This document shows positions 43,597 through 53,100 of a stretch of 64,000 bases of DNA, piece after piece. How positions within the stretch are numbered: position 1 is the stretch's first letter; each line of letters begins with the position of its first letter. Source of the DNA: Lewinellaceae bacterium SD302 (lineage in GTDB: Bacteria; Bacteroidota; Bacteroidia; Chitinophagales; Saprospiraceae); assembly GCA_002591745.1 (NCBI GenBank), contig PDLQ01000019.1, positions 47,509 through 111,508 on the forward strand. Reading direction: 5' to 3'. Both the position numbers and the translations under genes were made by a program. Below the pieces are notes generated by a model. The model worked only from the letters and a program-made list of their open reading frames with translations. It was not told the DNA's origin and ran no database searches.

Positions 43597-44337
43597 TCAA
43601 GACAGTAGCGGATTTCCTTCCCGCAAAGGATCCTGACCTAACAGTAATGACATATGATGATAGAGCTCCGGCAGCTGTGCTTCAAACTCTGTCGGCTGCT
43701 CGAAGAAAGTTTCCACACAAACGGCAAACATCTCCCCCATATTTACACCACCGTAACTTTTGAGGAACTCGTGTTGTCCGGCACGTATCATTTTCATTTT
43801 CTCGAAGGCGAGTTTCCCCCACTGCTGCCAATCTGTGGTGCGAAAAAATTTGCCGTAGATTCCCTGATAAGCATTTTCGTGTTCCAGGACGTGGGCCATT
43901 TCATGTAGGGCAACGTTAACAGCATCGTCGGGCACCAGATAGCCCTGGCGGACGTCTTCCCAACTGAAATAAACCAGTCTGGCCCGGGAATCGACGTGGC
44001 CAAGAAAGGGTTGGCCATAACCTGGATATAGATAACGGCGTGGCATGACAATAATGGTCCGGAACTGCTCCGGCAAATAGCGGTCCAGACCGAATGTGAT
44101 CTCCACAATGGCACAGGCGATCACCGTGCGCATCTCTCGCGAGACATGCCTTATTCCCTGGCCGCCGGCGAAGGAGATCGTATTCAATAATTTATAGATC
44201 CGGAAACGGAAGCGCTTTTGCATATCCGAATTCAATCTACGGTAATAGAGGGAATACTCAGAGAGAATACGGTGATAGTCTTGAGCGATCGTTGGCGGCG
44301 GATCACGCCGGAAGAGCGATCTGATAAAATTCAGCAT
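43597..44337 (-). CDS. MtfA-like zinc peptidase
   Basis: 246 residues. Zinc motif HEMAHVLE (about 142-149) with flanking VNVALHEMAHVLEHENA, and FRFRIYKLLNTISFAG at the N-terminal side. This matches the MtfA (DUF980) family of cytoplasmic gluzincin-like peptidases. E. coli MtfA acts on the glucose-phosphotransferase regulator Mlc, but no such system is seen here, so its substrate is unknown. Confidence 0.8.
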   Translation of the reverse strand: MLNFIRSLFRRDPPPTIAQDYHRILSEYSLYYRRLNSDMQKRFRFRIYKLLNTISFAGGQGIRHVSREMRTVIACAIVEITFGLDRYLPEQFRTIIVMPRRYLYPGYGQPFLGHVDSRARLVYFSWEDVRQGYLVPDDAVNVALHEMAHVLEHENAYQGIYGKFFRTTDWQQWGKLAFEKMKMIRAGQHEFLKSYGGVNMGEMFAVCVETFFEQPTEFEAQLPELYHHMSLLLGQDPLREGNPLLS

Positions 44338-44346
44338 CGGATCACG

Positions 44347-44826
44347 TTAGTTGCGTGGCGCGCTCTGCCAGATGATGTGCTTAATTTTCCAGCTTCCCCC
44401 GACTTTTGCCAGTTGGAAATAATCAATGCCCCACGTGGCGGTAAGTTTGCCTACTGCGGTTTTGTCGTTCACTTCAAAAACCTCGATCTCGCGGGGTGAA
44501 TCTTCGTTGGCCATATCTCCTTCGGAATTCCATTTCCCGGCCAGGCTATAGAGCTGATCGTAAGTCATGGGCAAGTTATCACGATAGCTCTCCTTTTCCT
44601 CATTAAAGTAATAACCTATCTTTTTGAGTTCAGTATCGACGCTCCGAGCAATTAATTCGGGCTTTACGGCATAGATGGCCTCGACGTAATCGTTAATGGC
44701 CGTATAAACAGCCTGGTAATCAGCCACCCTCTCTTGCTTGGTGGAGGGTGACAACACAGCCCCGGTTGGCTGACGAGCAGTACAACTGAACAAAGAGACG
44801 AGAAATAGAGCGAATAAAATGCGCAT
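44347..44826 (-). CDS. Lipoprotein with NTF2/lumazine-binding-like fold
   Basis: The start at 44826 gives a lipoprotein signal (MRILFALFLVSLFSC) and avoids overlap with the upstream acetyltransferase gene; an in-frame ATG at 44871 is rejected for that reason. The body (YQAVYTAINDYVEAIYAVKPELIARSVD to WGIDYFQLAKVGGSWKIKHIIWQ) fits the putative lumazine-binding/SnoaL-like family. Role unknown. Confidence 0.72.
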   Translation of the reverse strand: MRILFALFLVSLFSCTARQPTGAVLSPSTKQERVADYQAVYTAINDYVEAIYAVKPELIARSVDTELKKIGYYFNEEKESYRDNLPMTYDQLYSLAGKWNSEGDMANEDSPREIEVFEVNDKTAVGKLTATWGIDYFQLAKVGGSWKIKHIIWQSAPRN

Positions 44827-44833
44827 AGTAGAA

Positions 44834-45361
44834 TTATTGGTCTTCCCGGAAAATACAAAAGGTGAGGGCATTGTTGCGTTCTCGGGTTCGAATAGCCGAA
44901 GGAGGATCGTAGTCAGTCAGTAATTGCGCGCCAATTTTACGGGCAGCCCCTTGGGAACGGAAATTATCCGCCGCAATATTCAGGAACACCTCGGAAAAAT
45001 GCTGGTGAGCATAATCGATCATTAGCCGCTTGATGGCGTGATTATAAACACCTCCCCAGTAAGCCCTGGCCAGAAAGGTCCAACCAATCTCGATGGCACG
45101 GTCTGTTCCTTCGACCAATTTATAGCGGCTGCTGCCAATAATTTTGTCATTTTCCCGATCAATGATCACGAAAGCACCGCCGGATGTTATTGATTCGTTG
45201 AAGAATTTTTCAAACCCTTCCGGTGTGCTGCGCGACTGACCGTTCTTATGTAGTTCCCAAATCAGTGGATCAGCAGCGGCTAGTCGCAGGGCCTCATAAT
45301 CAGCTATTACCAAAGGTCGGAGGGTAACGAGTTCGTCGCTAAGAGTGGGTTGTAAGTTCAT
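44834..45361 (-). CDS. GNAT-family N-acetyltransferase
   Basis: 175 residues of the RimJ/RimL type. It has TLRPLVIADYEALRLAAADP at the N-terminus, IIGSSRYKLVEGTDRAIEIGWTFLARAYWGG as the acetyl-CoA-binding core, and AADNFRSQGAARKIGAQL near the end. Acceptor unknown. One base separates it from the P-loop kinase gene. Confidence 0.88.
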   Translation of the reverse strand: MNLQPTLSDELVTLRPLVIADYEALRLAAADPLIWELHKNGQSRSTPEGFEKFFNESITSGGAFVIIDRENDKIIGSSRYKLVEGTDRAIEIGWTFLARAYWGGVYNHAIKRLMIDYAHQHFSEVFLNIAADNFRSQGAARKIGAQLLTDYDPPSAIRTRERNNALTFCIFREDQ

Positions 45362-45362
45362 C

Positions 45363-45893
45363 CTAATTCAGGCTGTTTAGATAACGCTCAGCGTCAGTGT
45401 CGTTTTTAAAAACATGTAATTTCTGGGCCGGACCTAGCCGGTCAAGCTGTTGAAGGATGAGTTTTTTCCTGGTCAAGTTGAAGGTAGCTACGTAATGGAA
45501 AAATCCCCAGTCGAAACGTTCATTACAGCCCGGTGGCATATCCGGCCGGTTGCGACCGTGATACCTGCTTACTCTTTTCACCACCCGCCAAAGACATTTT
45601 GCCGTAGGATAATCCAGGTAAAAAACGACATCGGCCCGTGGAATACGAACCGACATTGAGCCAGAGTAATTACCGTCCATAATCCAGCGATCGCGGGCGG
45701 CCAGCGCTTTGATTTTTACTGCCCATTCTTCTTTGGGCGTTTCCACCCAGTCGGGTTTCCAGTATTCCTGGTCGAGATGAATAATGGGCAGGTCAGTCCG
45801 CTCGGCAAGTTTACGGGCGAAGGTAGACTTTCCGGCACCGCAGCAGCCGATGATCAGGATTCTTTGGGGCGGATAATCGATATCTTTTCTCAT
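45363..45893 (-). CDS. P-loop kinase-like protein (adenylate-kinase-like, 'DNA topology modulation' family)
   Basis: 176 residues with Walker A GCCGAGKST (about 17-25), LDQEYWKPDW, RWIMDGNYSGS and RADVVFYLDYP, the arrangement of FlaR/topology-modulation proteins. Family members probably phosphorylate a small metabolite; the old name is not evidence of a role in topology. Confidence 0.85.
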   Translation of the reverse strand: MRKDIDYPPQRILIIGCCGAGKSTFARKLAERTDLPIIHLDQEYWKPDWVETPKEEWAVKIKALAARDRWIMDGNYSGSMSVRIPRADVVFYLDYPTAKCLWRVVKRVSRYHGRNRPDMPPGCNERFDWGFFHYVATFNLTRKKLILQQLDRLGPAQKLHVFKNDTDAERYLNSLN

Positions 45894-45914
45894 CTGGCAG
45901 AAATATACATACCG

Positions 45915-47039
45915 TTAGATTATGTATCGAATACCTGCCTCGACGGCATCCGTGGCCCTGGCCCAGGTGAATTTTTCTTTCTGCTCCCGGCCGGCAGCCA
46001 CCAAACGGGCAACCAGTGTGCCATCTTCACTGATTAGCCGCAGTGCGTTGGCGATAGCATCGGTGCTTTCGGGGTCTATCAATAACCCGGCATCTCCGGC
46101 CACTTCGGGCAGACTGGTGGTATTGCTGGTGATCACCGGGACTTCGCAGTACATCGCCTCCAACAATGGCACTCCGAAGCCCTCGCTTAAACTGGGGTAA
46201 ACCAGGGCGTGGGCTGATCCCAGCAGGCGAGGCAGGTCTTTGGAGTCAACGTAGCCCAAAAAGCGAATGTCTTCTCTAAAAGCCGATCCGGCGTGAATGT
46301 TACGGGTAGCATCGGTCTGCCAGGCCAGACGGCCACCGAGCAGTAATTTGTAAGGACGCCCACCCTTAGCCCGGTAACGATCGTAGGCCTGGATGAGGCG
46401 TTCGATATTCTTACGAGGATGGACGGCGCCGAGGTAAAAAAAGTAAGCCTCACCATCACTAAATTCGGAACGGGTGGTTAGTCTTTCCTCAGCCGTAGCG
46501 GGCCGAAAACCTGGTTTGATACCGTTACAGCCCACAAACATTCGATTTGGGTCAATCCCGAAGTGCTGGCGAATGTCTTCCTTCACAAACTCGGAAACGG
46601 TCACGATGCTCTCCGCCCGGTGCAGAAACCTGGGCACGTTGCGCTGGTAATAACGGCGGGCACGATAAGGAATCTGCTTCGGGTAATGGACGTGGGCTAT
46701 GTCGTGGGTGACCATTACCGTGGGGGTCTTGGCGCGCAGGCTACAATAACCGTCGGGAGAGAAGAAAAGATCGGCTTTCCACTTTTTTAATGCTTTGGGC
46801 ACGGCGTATTCAAACCAGGCCGTCCAGAGAATGGGGTCCCGGGCGGGCGGAGCCAGAGACATTGCTTCTATGTTAGTCCCGAACATATATTTGCCCTGGT
46901 CGAACTTACGGTCGAAGAGAAATAAAAATTCATCATCCGGCCTTCGGCGTACCAATTCCCGGCAAACTTCCTGGGTGTAGTAGCCGATGCCTTCCATGCG
47001 GTCCGGCAATAGAAAACGGGTGTTAACGGCAATTCTCAC
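45915..47039 (-). CDS. Glycosyltransferase family 4 protein
   Basis: 374-residue GT-B enzyme. N-terminal Rossmann half with INTRFLLPDRMEGIGYYTQEV; C-terminal half with FFYLGAVHPRKNIERLIQAYDRY, FLGYVDSKDLPRLLGSAHALVYPSLSEGFGVPLLEAMYCEVPVI (donor-binding ExxxxxE region) and EVAGDAGLLIDPES. Likely adds a sugar to a surface glycan. Overlaps the upstream methyltransferase gene by 4 bases. Confidence 0.9.
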   Translation of the reverse strand: MRIAVNTRFLLPDRMEGIGYYTQEVCRELVRRRPDDEFLFLFDRKFDQGKYMFGTNIEAMSLAPPARDPILWTAWFEYAVPKALKKWKADLFFSPDGYCSLRAKTPTVMVTHDIAHVHYPKQIPYRARRYYQRNVPRFLHRAESIVTVSEFVKEDIRQHFGIDPNRMFVGCNGIKPGFRPATAEERLTTRSEFSDGEAYFFYLGAVHPRKNIERLIQAYDRYRAKGGRPYKLLLGGRLAWQTDATRNIHAGSAFREDIRFLGYVDSKDLPRLLGSAHALVYPSLSEGFGVPLLEAMYCEVPVITSNTTSLPEVAGDAGLLIDPESTDAIANALRLISEDGTLVARLVAAGREQKEKFTWARATDAVEAGIRYII

Positions 47040-48199
47040 GCGCCGGACAGTTTTTCGCCGAGGTAATGTTTTTTCAGCCCGAATTCATGCATCAGGTTCT
47101 TGATCTCCGTTTCGGCGGCCGCACGGGGCTGGCCTTTAACGGCGGTGATCATCACGTTCTTGGCCGTGTGTTCTAACGCGATGAATTCAAAGACCTTGGT
47201 TTGGTAACCTTCCCTTTCCAGATAGAGGCTCCGCAGGGCGTCGGTAAGCATGGCTGCCTGTCGTTCCAACAGGATGCCGTGTTTGAGTAGAGGCCGTAGT
47301 TGCGGTGTAGGGTCCAGGTCTTTACGGACCTGTTTCTGGCAGCAAGGGGCAACGACCATGATCTCCGCCCCGGCCCGAATGCCGTGGAACAGCGCATCGT
47401 CGGTGGCCGTATCACAGGCATGGAGAGCAATGAGCATATCCAGTCGCACCGGCTTGAAATTGTCGATATAGCCTTCCACGAAACTCAGGCCCGTCAATTC
47501 ATTTTCCCGGGCGATGCGATTGCATTTTTCCACCAGATCGGGCCGTATTTCCACCCCCGTCACTTTTACCTTTAGCCCCAAATTATTGGCCAGGTGATCA
47601 TAAAGGGCGAAGGTTAAGTAACCTTTGCCGGAGCCCATATCTACGATCTCCGCTTCGGTGGGCAGATTGTGGCGATTCACCAAACCGTCGATGATCTCCA
47701 CGAATTTATTGATCTGCTTAAACTTGTTCTGGCCGGCCGCCAGAACTTTCCCGTCAGTTCCGGTAATCCCCAGCGCACGCAGGTAGGGGCGCTCTGCACT
47801 GATGTTGCGCAGTTTAACCCGATTGTGGCTGGCCATTGCCGGCTTCTGGTGGCGGGCCGAGGTGCTGTGAATCCGCGCCTTGCCCTTGCGGCTTATTTGT
47901 ACGGAGACCTGCTCGGTGAGGGTATAGAGGTCGGCGGTCAGAAAATCGCTGCCCAAGGGCTCCCGTAGTACATCAATCGCCGCGGCGGGAGCCAGGTTTT
48001 TGACCTCATCCCTCTTTTCGTAACGATAAGTGAATTGTAATTGGACTTCCCCCTTTAGTTCAACGGGGCGTACGTAGATGTTTTTCAACTTGGGCGTGTC
48101 GCGATTGCGGCTTTTGCCCAATGTAAGTTTAACGAAAGTAGCTTCTCCGAGGGCCCGGCGAAAGGCGGTAAAGAATGTATCGAGGGGATCATTTTGCAT
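47036..48199 (-). CDS. Class I SAM-dependent methyltransferase (Methyltransf_32-like)
   Basis: 387 residues. An N-terminal domain of about 150 residues has many basic residues. The SAM-binding site is VDMGSGKGYLTFALYDHL (about 192-209), followed by IALHACDTATDDAL and VAPCCQKQVRKDL. The HACDTATD...APCCQK signature is shared with a family that includes tRNA- and protein-modifying enzymes. Substrate unknown. Confidence 0.8.
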   Translation of the reverse strand: MQNDPLDTFFTAFRRALGEATFVKLTLGKSRNRDTPKLKNIYVRPVELKGEVQLQFTYRYEKRDEVKNLAPAAAIDVLREPLGSDFLTADLYTLTEQVSVQISRKGKARIHSTSARHQKPAMASHNRVKLRNISAERPYLRALGITGTDGKVLAAGQNKFKQINKFVEIIDGLVNRHNLPTEAEIVDMGSGKGYLTFALYDHLANNLGLKVKVTGVEIRPDLVEKCNRIARENELTGLSFVEGYIDNFKPVRLDMLIALHACDTATDDALFHGIRAGAEIMVVAPCCQKQVRKDLDPTPQLRPLLKHGILLERQAAMLTDALRSLYLEREGYQTKVFEFIALEHTAKNVMITAVKGQPRAAAETEIKNLMHEFGLKKHYLGEKLSGA

Positions 48200-48342
48200 C
48201 GACGCGAAGATAGTTCGTTATCCCCGAATCAAGGTGTTCAGGAATGGATATACCTGTATCAAGGTGATTTGGTTCGGGTATAGTTTCAATCTACTGCGTA
48301 ACGATCGCCCAAAAAAATGCATAAAGGGCCAAACACCGATCT

Positions 48343-50019
48343 ATGCTAAATACCGAAAATATCAGCTCCGGTTTCGACGTAGAGCTGCACCTGGGAGCCC
48401 GTTGGCTCCGAACTGCCCTGTCAATCATCATCGCGGAAAGATCCGCCGATCTGCCTTTCGAGCCTACCATCATATCCGTACAGATCATTGATGAGGGAGG
48501 CTGGGATTTACGCGTACGCCTGGCCATCCTTGGCAACGTTAACGCCAGCGTATCCCTCAACGCCACGGGCGATGCCCTGGTCCTGAATACCGACAACCCG
48601 CTGCTACCCATCGAAACCGTCAGTCTCCCACCCTTCGGCGCTTTAGCCGGTCCGCCTCAGCTCCGAAAAGTCATGGGTGATGACGACCACGAAAGCGCAT
48701 TGGCGCTGCTCCTCAACATCAACATTCGGGCCAGTGCCCAAGATGTCGACCCCCTCCCTTCCGGTACTCACCTGGACCGCGGCAACCCTGCCTCCCTGAG
48801 TCCGTACCTACCCAACGGGCAGCATCTGGCACTGGGTATCAGTTCGACCACCTTCCAACGCTTCGCCAACCACATCTGGCACGACAGCCTGAGAAACGAG
48901 GACGGCCGGCACCTCATCCTCGACGATGGTGAACGTCGTGGATTCTGGAAACGGGTTGATGTGGACCTCAACGACGAAAGAATCCGCTTTCAAGTCAAGG
49001 GTGAAGCGGATATCGACAATGGATTTCTAGACTTTTTCATTGATGCCGACATCAACTTCACCCTGACGCTGACTCCGGTGCTGACCGACGACGGCCGTCT
49101 TAAGTTCGAAACCTCAACGGACCTGAATATCGACACCGGCCTTATGGGAGATTTTCTCGCCTTCCTGACCGGCGGATTGCTAGCCTTCCCGTTGATGGCC
49201 ATTAGCGGCGGGCTTCTCAATCCGCTCACCTTAGGTATCGGGGCCGTAGTTGCCCTGGAAGTTGCCGAGAACGTGGTAGGAGACGTCGTCTTAAGGGAAG
49301 TGATCGGCGAGGCAGACGACGCCGAAATTATCCGTTCCCGCCAACAAACCTGCCACGAAGGACTCATCAAACTGGCCAGTCCTCCCCCTCCGGAAGAAGA
49401 TTCGGCAATATCCGTTGGCCCGTTGGATGCCATACCTTCAGACATCACCCTGATTACCGACCGGGAGCCGGAACTCTACACCCGTTACTTGAGTGTAAAC
49501 GCTAACTTCACGGAGCTGGCCATGAGTGGAAACGGTTTTGGTGTAGCCGGCAGTAGTTCCGCCGGTGAGAAAATCATTCCTCACCCCGTGGAGATCAACG
49601 AAGTCATCTACGAAGAAGATGAACTTCAGGGCATCACCTACCAGAGATTGGCCACTACCACCCGAAAGTACCTGACCGTAGCAGAAATGGAAAGTCGCCT
49701 CGCGGAAGGTAGCATCAACCTCCCCGTCAGACTTAGGATGGCGGACACTGACAGTGATTACCAGCTACCGGAAGGAAAATTGGCCACCCTCTGCCTTTAC
49801 CCACAACGGATTCGGCGGGTGGATACGGTGATTACTCACTTCGAGTTCCCTGGCCCTCACGTGTTGTCCGTCGCAGATTGCGTAAGACTACAAAACGCCG
49901 GGGTGCTTTACTTGCGTGGACTTCAACTGATTGAGCCACGGGATGGCACCACACCCTACTTCCGTTCCCGTCCGGATGCCTCACCGGATAATAATCTGGA
50001 AAGCTTGCCGGAGTTTTGA
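48343..50019 (+). CDS. Orphan 558-residue protein, family not recognised
   Basis: No signal peptide and no catalytic motif that I recognise. The N-terminal 330 residues are amphipathic beta strands (for example VDVDLNDERIRFQVKGEADIDNGFLDFFIDADINFTLTLTPVLTDDGRLKFETSTDLNID) interrupted by a hydrophobic segment, LAFLTGGLLAFPLMAISGGLLNPLTLGIGAVVALEV (about 280-315). This is reminiscent of lipid-binding TULIP/P47-like proteins, as a speculation. The C-terminal 200 residues contain an internal block (KYLTVAEMESRLAEGSINLPVRL and VLSVADCVRLQNAGVLYLRGL) that looks like two related half-repeats. Flanked by unrelated genes. Confidence 0.55.
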   Translation: MLNTENISSGFDVELHLGARWLRTALSIIIAERSADLPFEPTIISVQIIDEGGWDLRVRLAILGNVNASVSLNATGDALVLNTDNPLLPIETVSLPPFGALAGPPQLRKVMGDDDHESALALLLNINIRASAQDVDPLPSGTHLDRGNPASLSPYLPNGQHLALGISSTTFQRFANHIWHDSLRNEDGRHLILDDGERRGFWKRVDVDLNDERIRFQVKGEADIDNGFLDFFIDADINFTLTLTPVLTDDGRLKFETSTDLNIDTGLMGDFLAFLTGGLLAFPLMAISGGLLNPLTLGIGAVVALEVAENVVGDVVLREVIGEADDAEIIRSRQQTCHEGLIKLASPPPPEEDSAISVGPLDAIPSDITLITDREPELYTRYLSVNANFTELAMSGNGFGVAGSSSAGEKIIPHPVEINEVIYEEDELQGITYQRLATTTRKYLTVAEMESRLAEGSINLPVRLRMADTDSDYQLPEGKLATLCLYPQRIRRVDTVITHFEFPGPHVLSVADCVRLQNAGVLYLRGLQLIEPRDGTTPYFRSRPDASPDNNLESLPEF

Positions 50020-50037
50020 TTATAGTTGGGAGTTGGA

Positions 50038-50167
50038 TAGTCGAGAGTCGGGAGTCAAGAGTCGAGAGTCGGGGGTCGGACTTTTTAGGAATAATAGATT
50101 TGGGGCTACAACAGGGTAGACAAAACACGACTTCTGCCAATTACAATTGACTCCTGACTCCTGACTA
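50038..50167. repeat. GAGTC-word inverted repeat, copy 3 (convergent gene end)
   Basis: TAGTCGAGAGTCGGGAGTCAAG (50038-50059) is partly mirrored by TTGACTCCTGACTCCTGACTA (50147-50167), with further GAGTC words between. Lies between the orphan gene and the histidine kinase gene. Confidence 0.65.
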
Positions 50168-50170
50168 ATT

Positions 50171-53100
50171 TCACCCTCCTTCCACCACGATCACCACCTT
50201 CGTACCCGTTTCCTCCCGCTCCGGATACAAGTCCTCCGTAGTGATCTGCAGATCGGTTTCTCCGGTGCGCTGGAAGATATTCAACCGTTCGGTAACGATC
50301 TGGGTAGCGCGGCTTTTGTGCTTTCGATAGGTCTTTTTGCGAAGTTCAGCAGCGGCTTTTCGGCCGATACCGTCATCGGAGATGGTGCAAATGATACGTT
50401 CTTCTTCGTCCTGTCGCATGCCGATCGTGAGCGTACCGTGGCGTTTGAGGTGAAACAGGCCGTGGTTGATCGCATTTTCTACGAAAGGTTGTAATAGCAG
50501 GGAGGGAATATCTTCCATTTCCAGGTCGAGGTCCGGGTCGATATCGTAGACGACGTCGAAACTGTCTTTGAAGCGTAGTCGCTCCAGCCGGACGTAAAGT
50601 TTGATCAGCTCTAACTCGTCATTGAGGAAGATGTAGGACTGTTTGGAACTTTCCAGAAACATCCGCATCAGCTTGGCAAAATCGGCCAGATAGGCCATGG
50701 CCGCCCGACCCTTTTGCTGTTGGATAAAGTGTTGAATAGCCCCCAGTGCATTGAAGATAAAATGAGGATTGAGTTGCTGCCGCAAAATCTTCAATTCCAA
50801 TTCCGCCAGTTGTTTGGCAACCCGCCGGTTTTCTGCTTCTTCTGCCTGAATCCGCTTCACCCGGTTACGATACAGTAACACCCCGAAGGCAATCAGCAAT
50901 AACTGAGTCAGGAGGATAAACCAGGGCCGAAGATACCAGGGAGCTTGCACCCGGATTGCCAGCTGTAATGGTGTGGCACTTTCCTCCCCCTCGGTCGTAA
51001 CGGCCTTGGCGTGCAGGGTATAGCTACCGGCCGGAACCCGTAAATATTCTGCGTTGGCCGAACTTTTCACGGGGCCATAATCCAGTTCGTAGCCCTCCAG
51101 CCAGGTCCGGTATTGGGCACTGCGAGCGCCGGGAGTCAACAAATCCAAGCCGAAACGCAACTGACCCGGGGGAACGATGATTTGCCTCAATTCCTCTCTC
51201 GGAGCGGGGAAATAAACGGTTTCCTGGCGTTCATCTTCGTCGAAAAAGTAGTAGCGGCTTAGCTGCGGACTTGGGCCGGTGGGCTTGGGCAACAGGTCGT
51301 TTTCACCGATGCGCGCGAAACCATTGATCCCCCCCAGGTAAACCATGCCTTGGCTACTTTTGAACGCGGCCAGTCGGTTGAACTCATCATTCGGCAAGCC
51401 ATCCTCGGAGGTATAAGTGATGCTCTGACGGGTGTCGAGGTCAGCCACTACCAGGCCATTAAAGGTCGTGATTGCCAGGTAATTTCCACTCAAGGGCAGT
51501 ACTTCGGCGATGAGGTTACTGGGTAGTTCAATCGTACCGGCGGGGGAATTGCCTGAGCGGGGGTCAAAAGCAATGGTCCTCAATCTTCGGCTTTCGGGAT
51601 TGAACGACTGTACACCCTCCCCCAGGGTACCGAGCAGGATATTTCCATCGTTTTCCAGCACCAGGGACTGGACGTGAAAATTGATCTCCCGGTAGCGTTC
51701 CGGAGTTTTATTTTTGGCTTCAAAGTAGCAAGGCTGGTTGCGCGCGCAATACGGATAAGCAAATAAACCATTTCCTACGGCTACCCATATTTTCTGGCGC
51801 GTTGAATCGTAAATAACGTTCTGTACAGCCGTGCGGGAACGGCGGGGCAGTTCTTCGTTAATCGTCCCCCAGTTAAGGAAATCCTGATCATCGGGATTGA
51901 ACCGAAAAACCATGGTGGCTCGGTCTTCCCTTCGAAAAGTAAAGAGCATCAAATCTCCGTCGGGCAGTGGTTGAATGAAGCGTACGAAAGACTTGGGTTC
52001 CGGAATCTCAAAGCGCTCCCAGGTTTGCCGTTTTACGTGATAGCGGGTTAAGTAATTTTTACGAATTTCAGTACTGGCATCACCGTAACTACCGTAGATG
52101 TAATCGTCTTGGGCTATTAGGTTGTGACCAGCACCGGTAAGTCCTCGTAATGAACGGCCGGATTCATCGTGGATGACCAGCGTATCCAATTCCGCCGAGT
52201 CGGCAGATAAGCGAAACCACAAGGCTCCTTCCGTATTTCCATACACACGACCGTCACTCCCTTCGGCGAAGCCCCGGATGATGTAGCCGAAGTTGTTTTT
52301 GACTAATTCAGAATTATAAAGAAAGATGTCTGTCGATAAGCGGGATTTTTTTCGGTCAAAACGGTAGTAACCACCGTGGGTAGCCAGTTCGATAGACTGT
52401 TGAAAATCTTTACCGGCCAGCGCGACAATTTTATTCTCTACTCGCAAAAACCGGCGAAGATCTTCGAGAGAATCGGAGGGCCCTAATAAAACTAAGGCAT
52501 CCGTGATCGTGGGCTTGATGACCCCGAAAATCAAATTGCCTTTTTCATCCTCAAAGATGCGATTGAAGCGAGATTCGTTTTCTGGACGGCTCAGTTTTTG
52601 CCAATTCACAAAATGTTCATTACCAGGGAGTAACACCCTAAGCTGGGAAGAGTCATCGGCTTGCCACCAGATTCGGTCCGCAGCATCAAGGTAAAGGATC
52701 AGGGGAGGGCGATCGGTAGCCGGGGTGCTGATCCTTATTTCGCTTTGCCCACCAATTTGGAGTTCATTATTTTTCTGGCTGTACAGGACCGGTTTGCCGC
52801 TACGCTTTCGCCCCAGATACTGGACGTGTCCGGAAAGGGTTTGGCGCAGTACCAGTTGAGCAGAGGTATCTTTTAGCTCATAGACGCTGATCTCTTCTCC
52901 ATTCCTGCTCAGTTCGGCAATGGCCTGCCTTGGCTGAAGCAGAAAACTCTGGTGTTCGCGTAATCGTCCTGACTCAGTCCGGGCAACCAGCGACAACCTT
53001 GCTACTTTGTTAGTACCCCCATCGATGTACTGCAGATAGTCGCTCCCCCCCGTCCAGCAAATTACGCGTCCATGATCATCCAAAACCATTTTACGGATCA

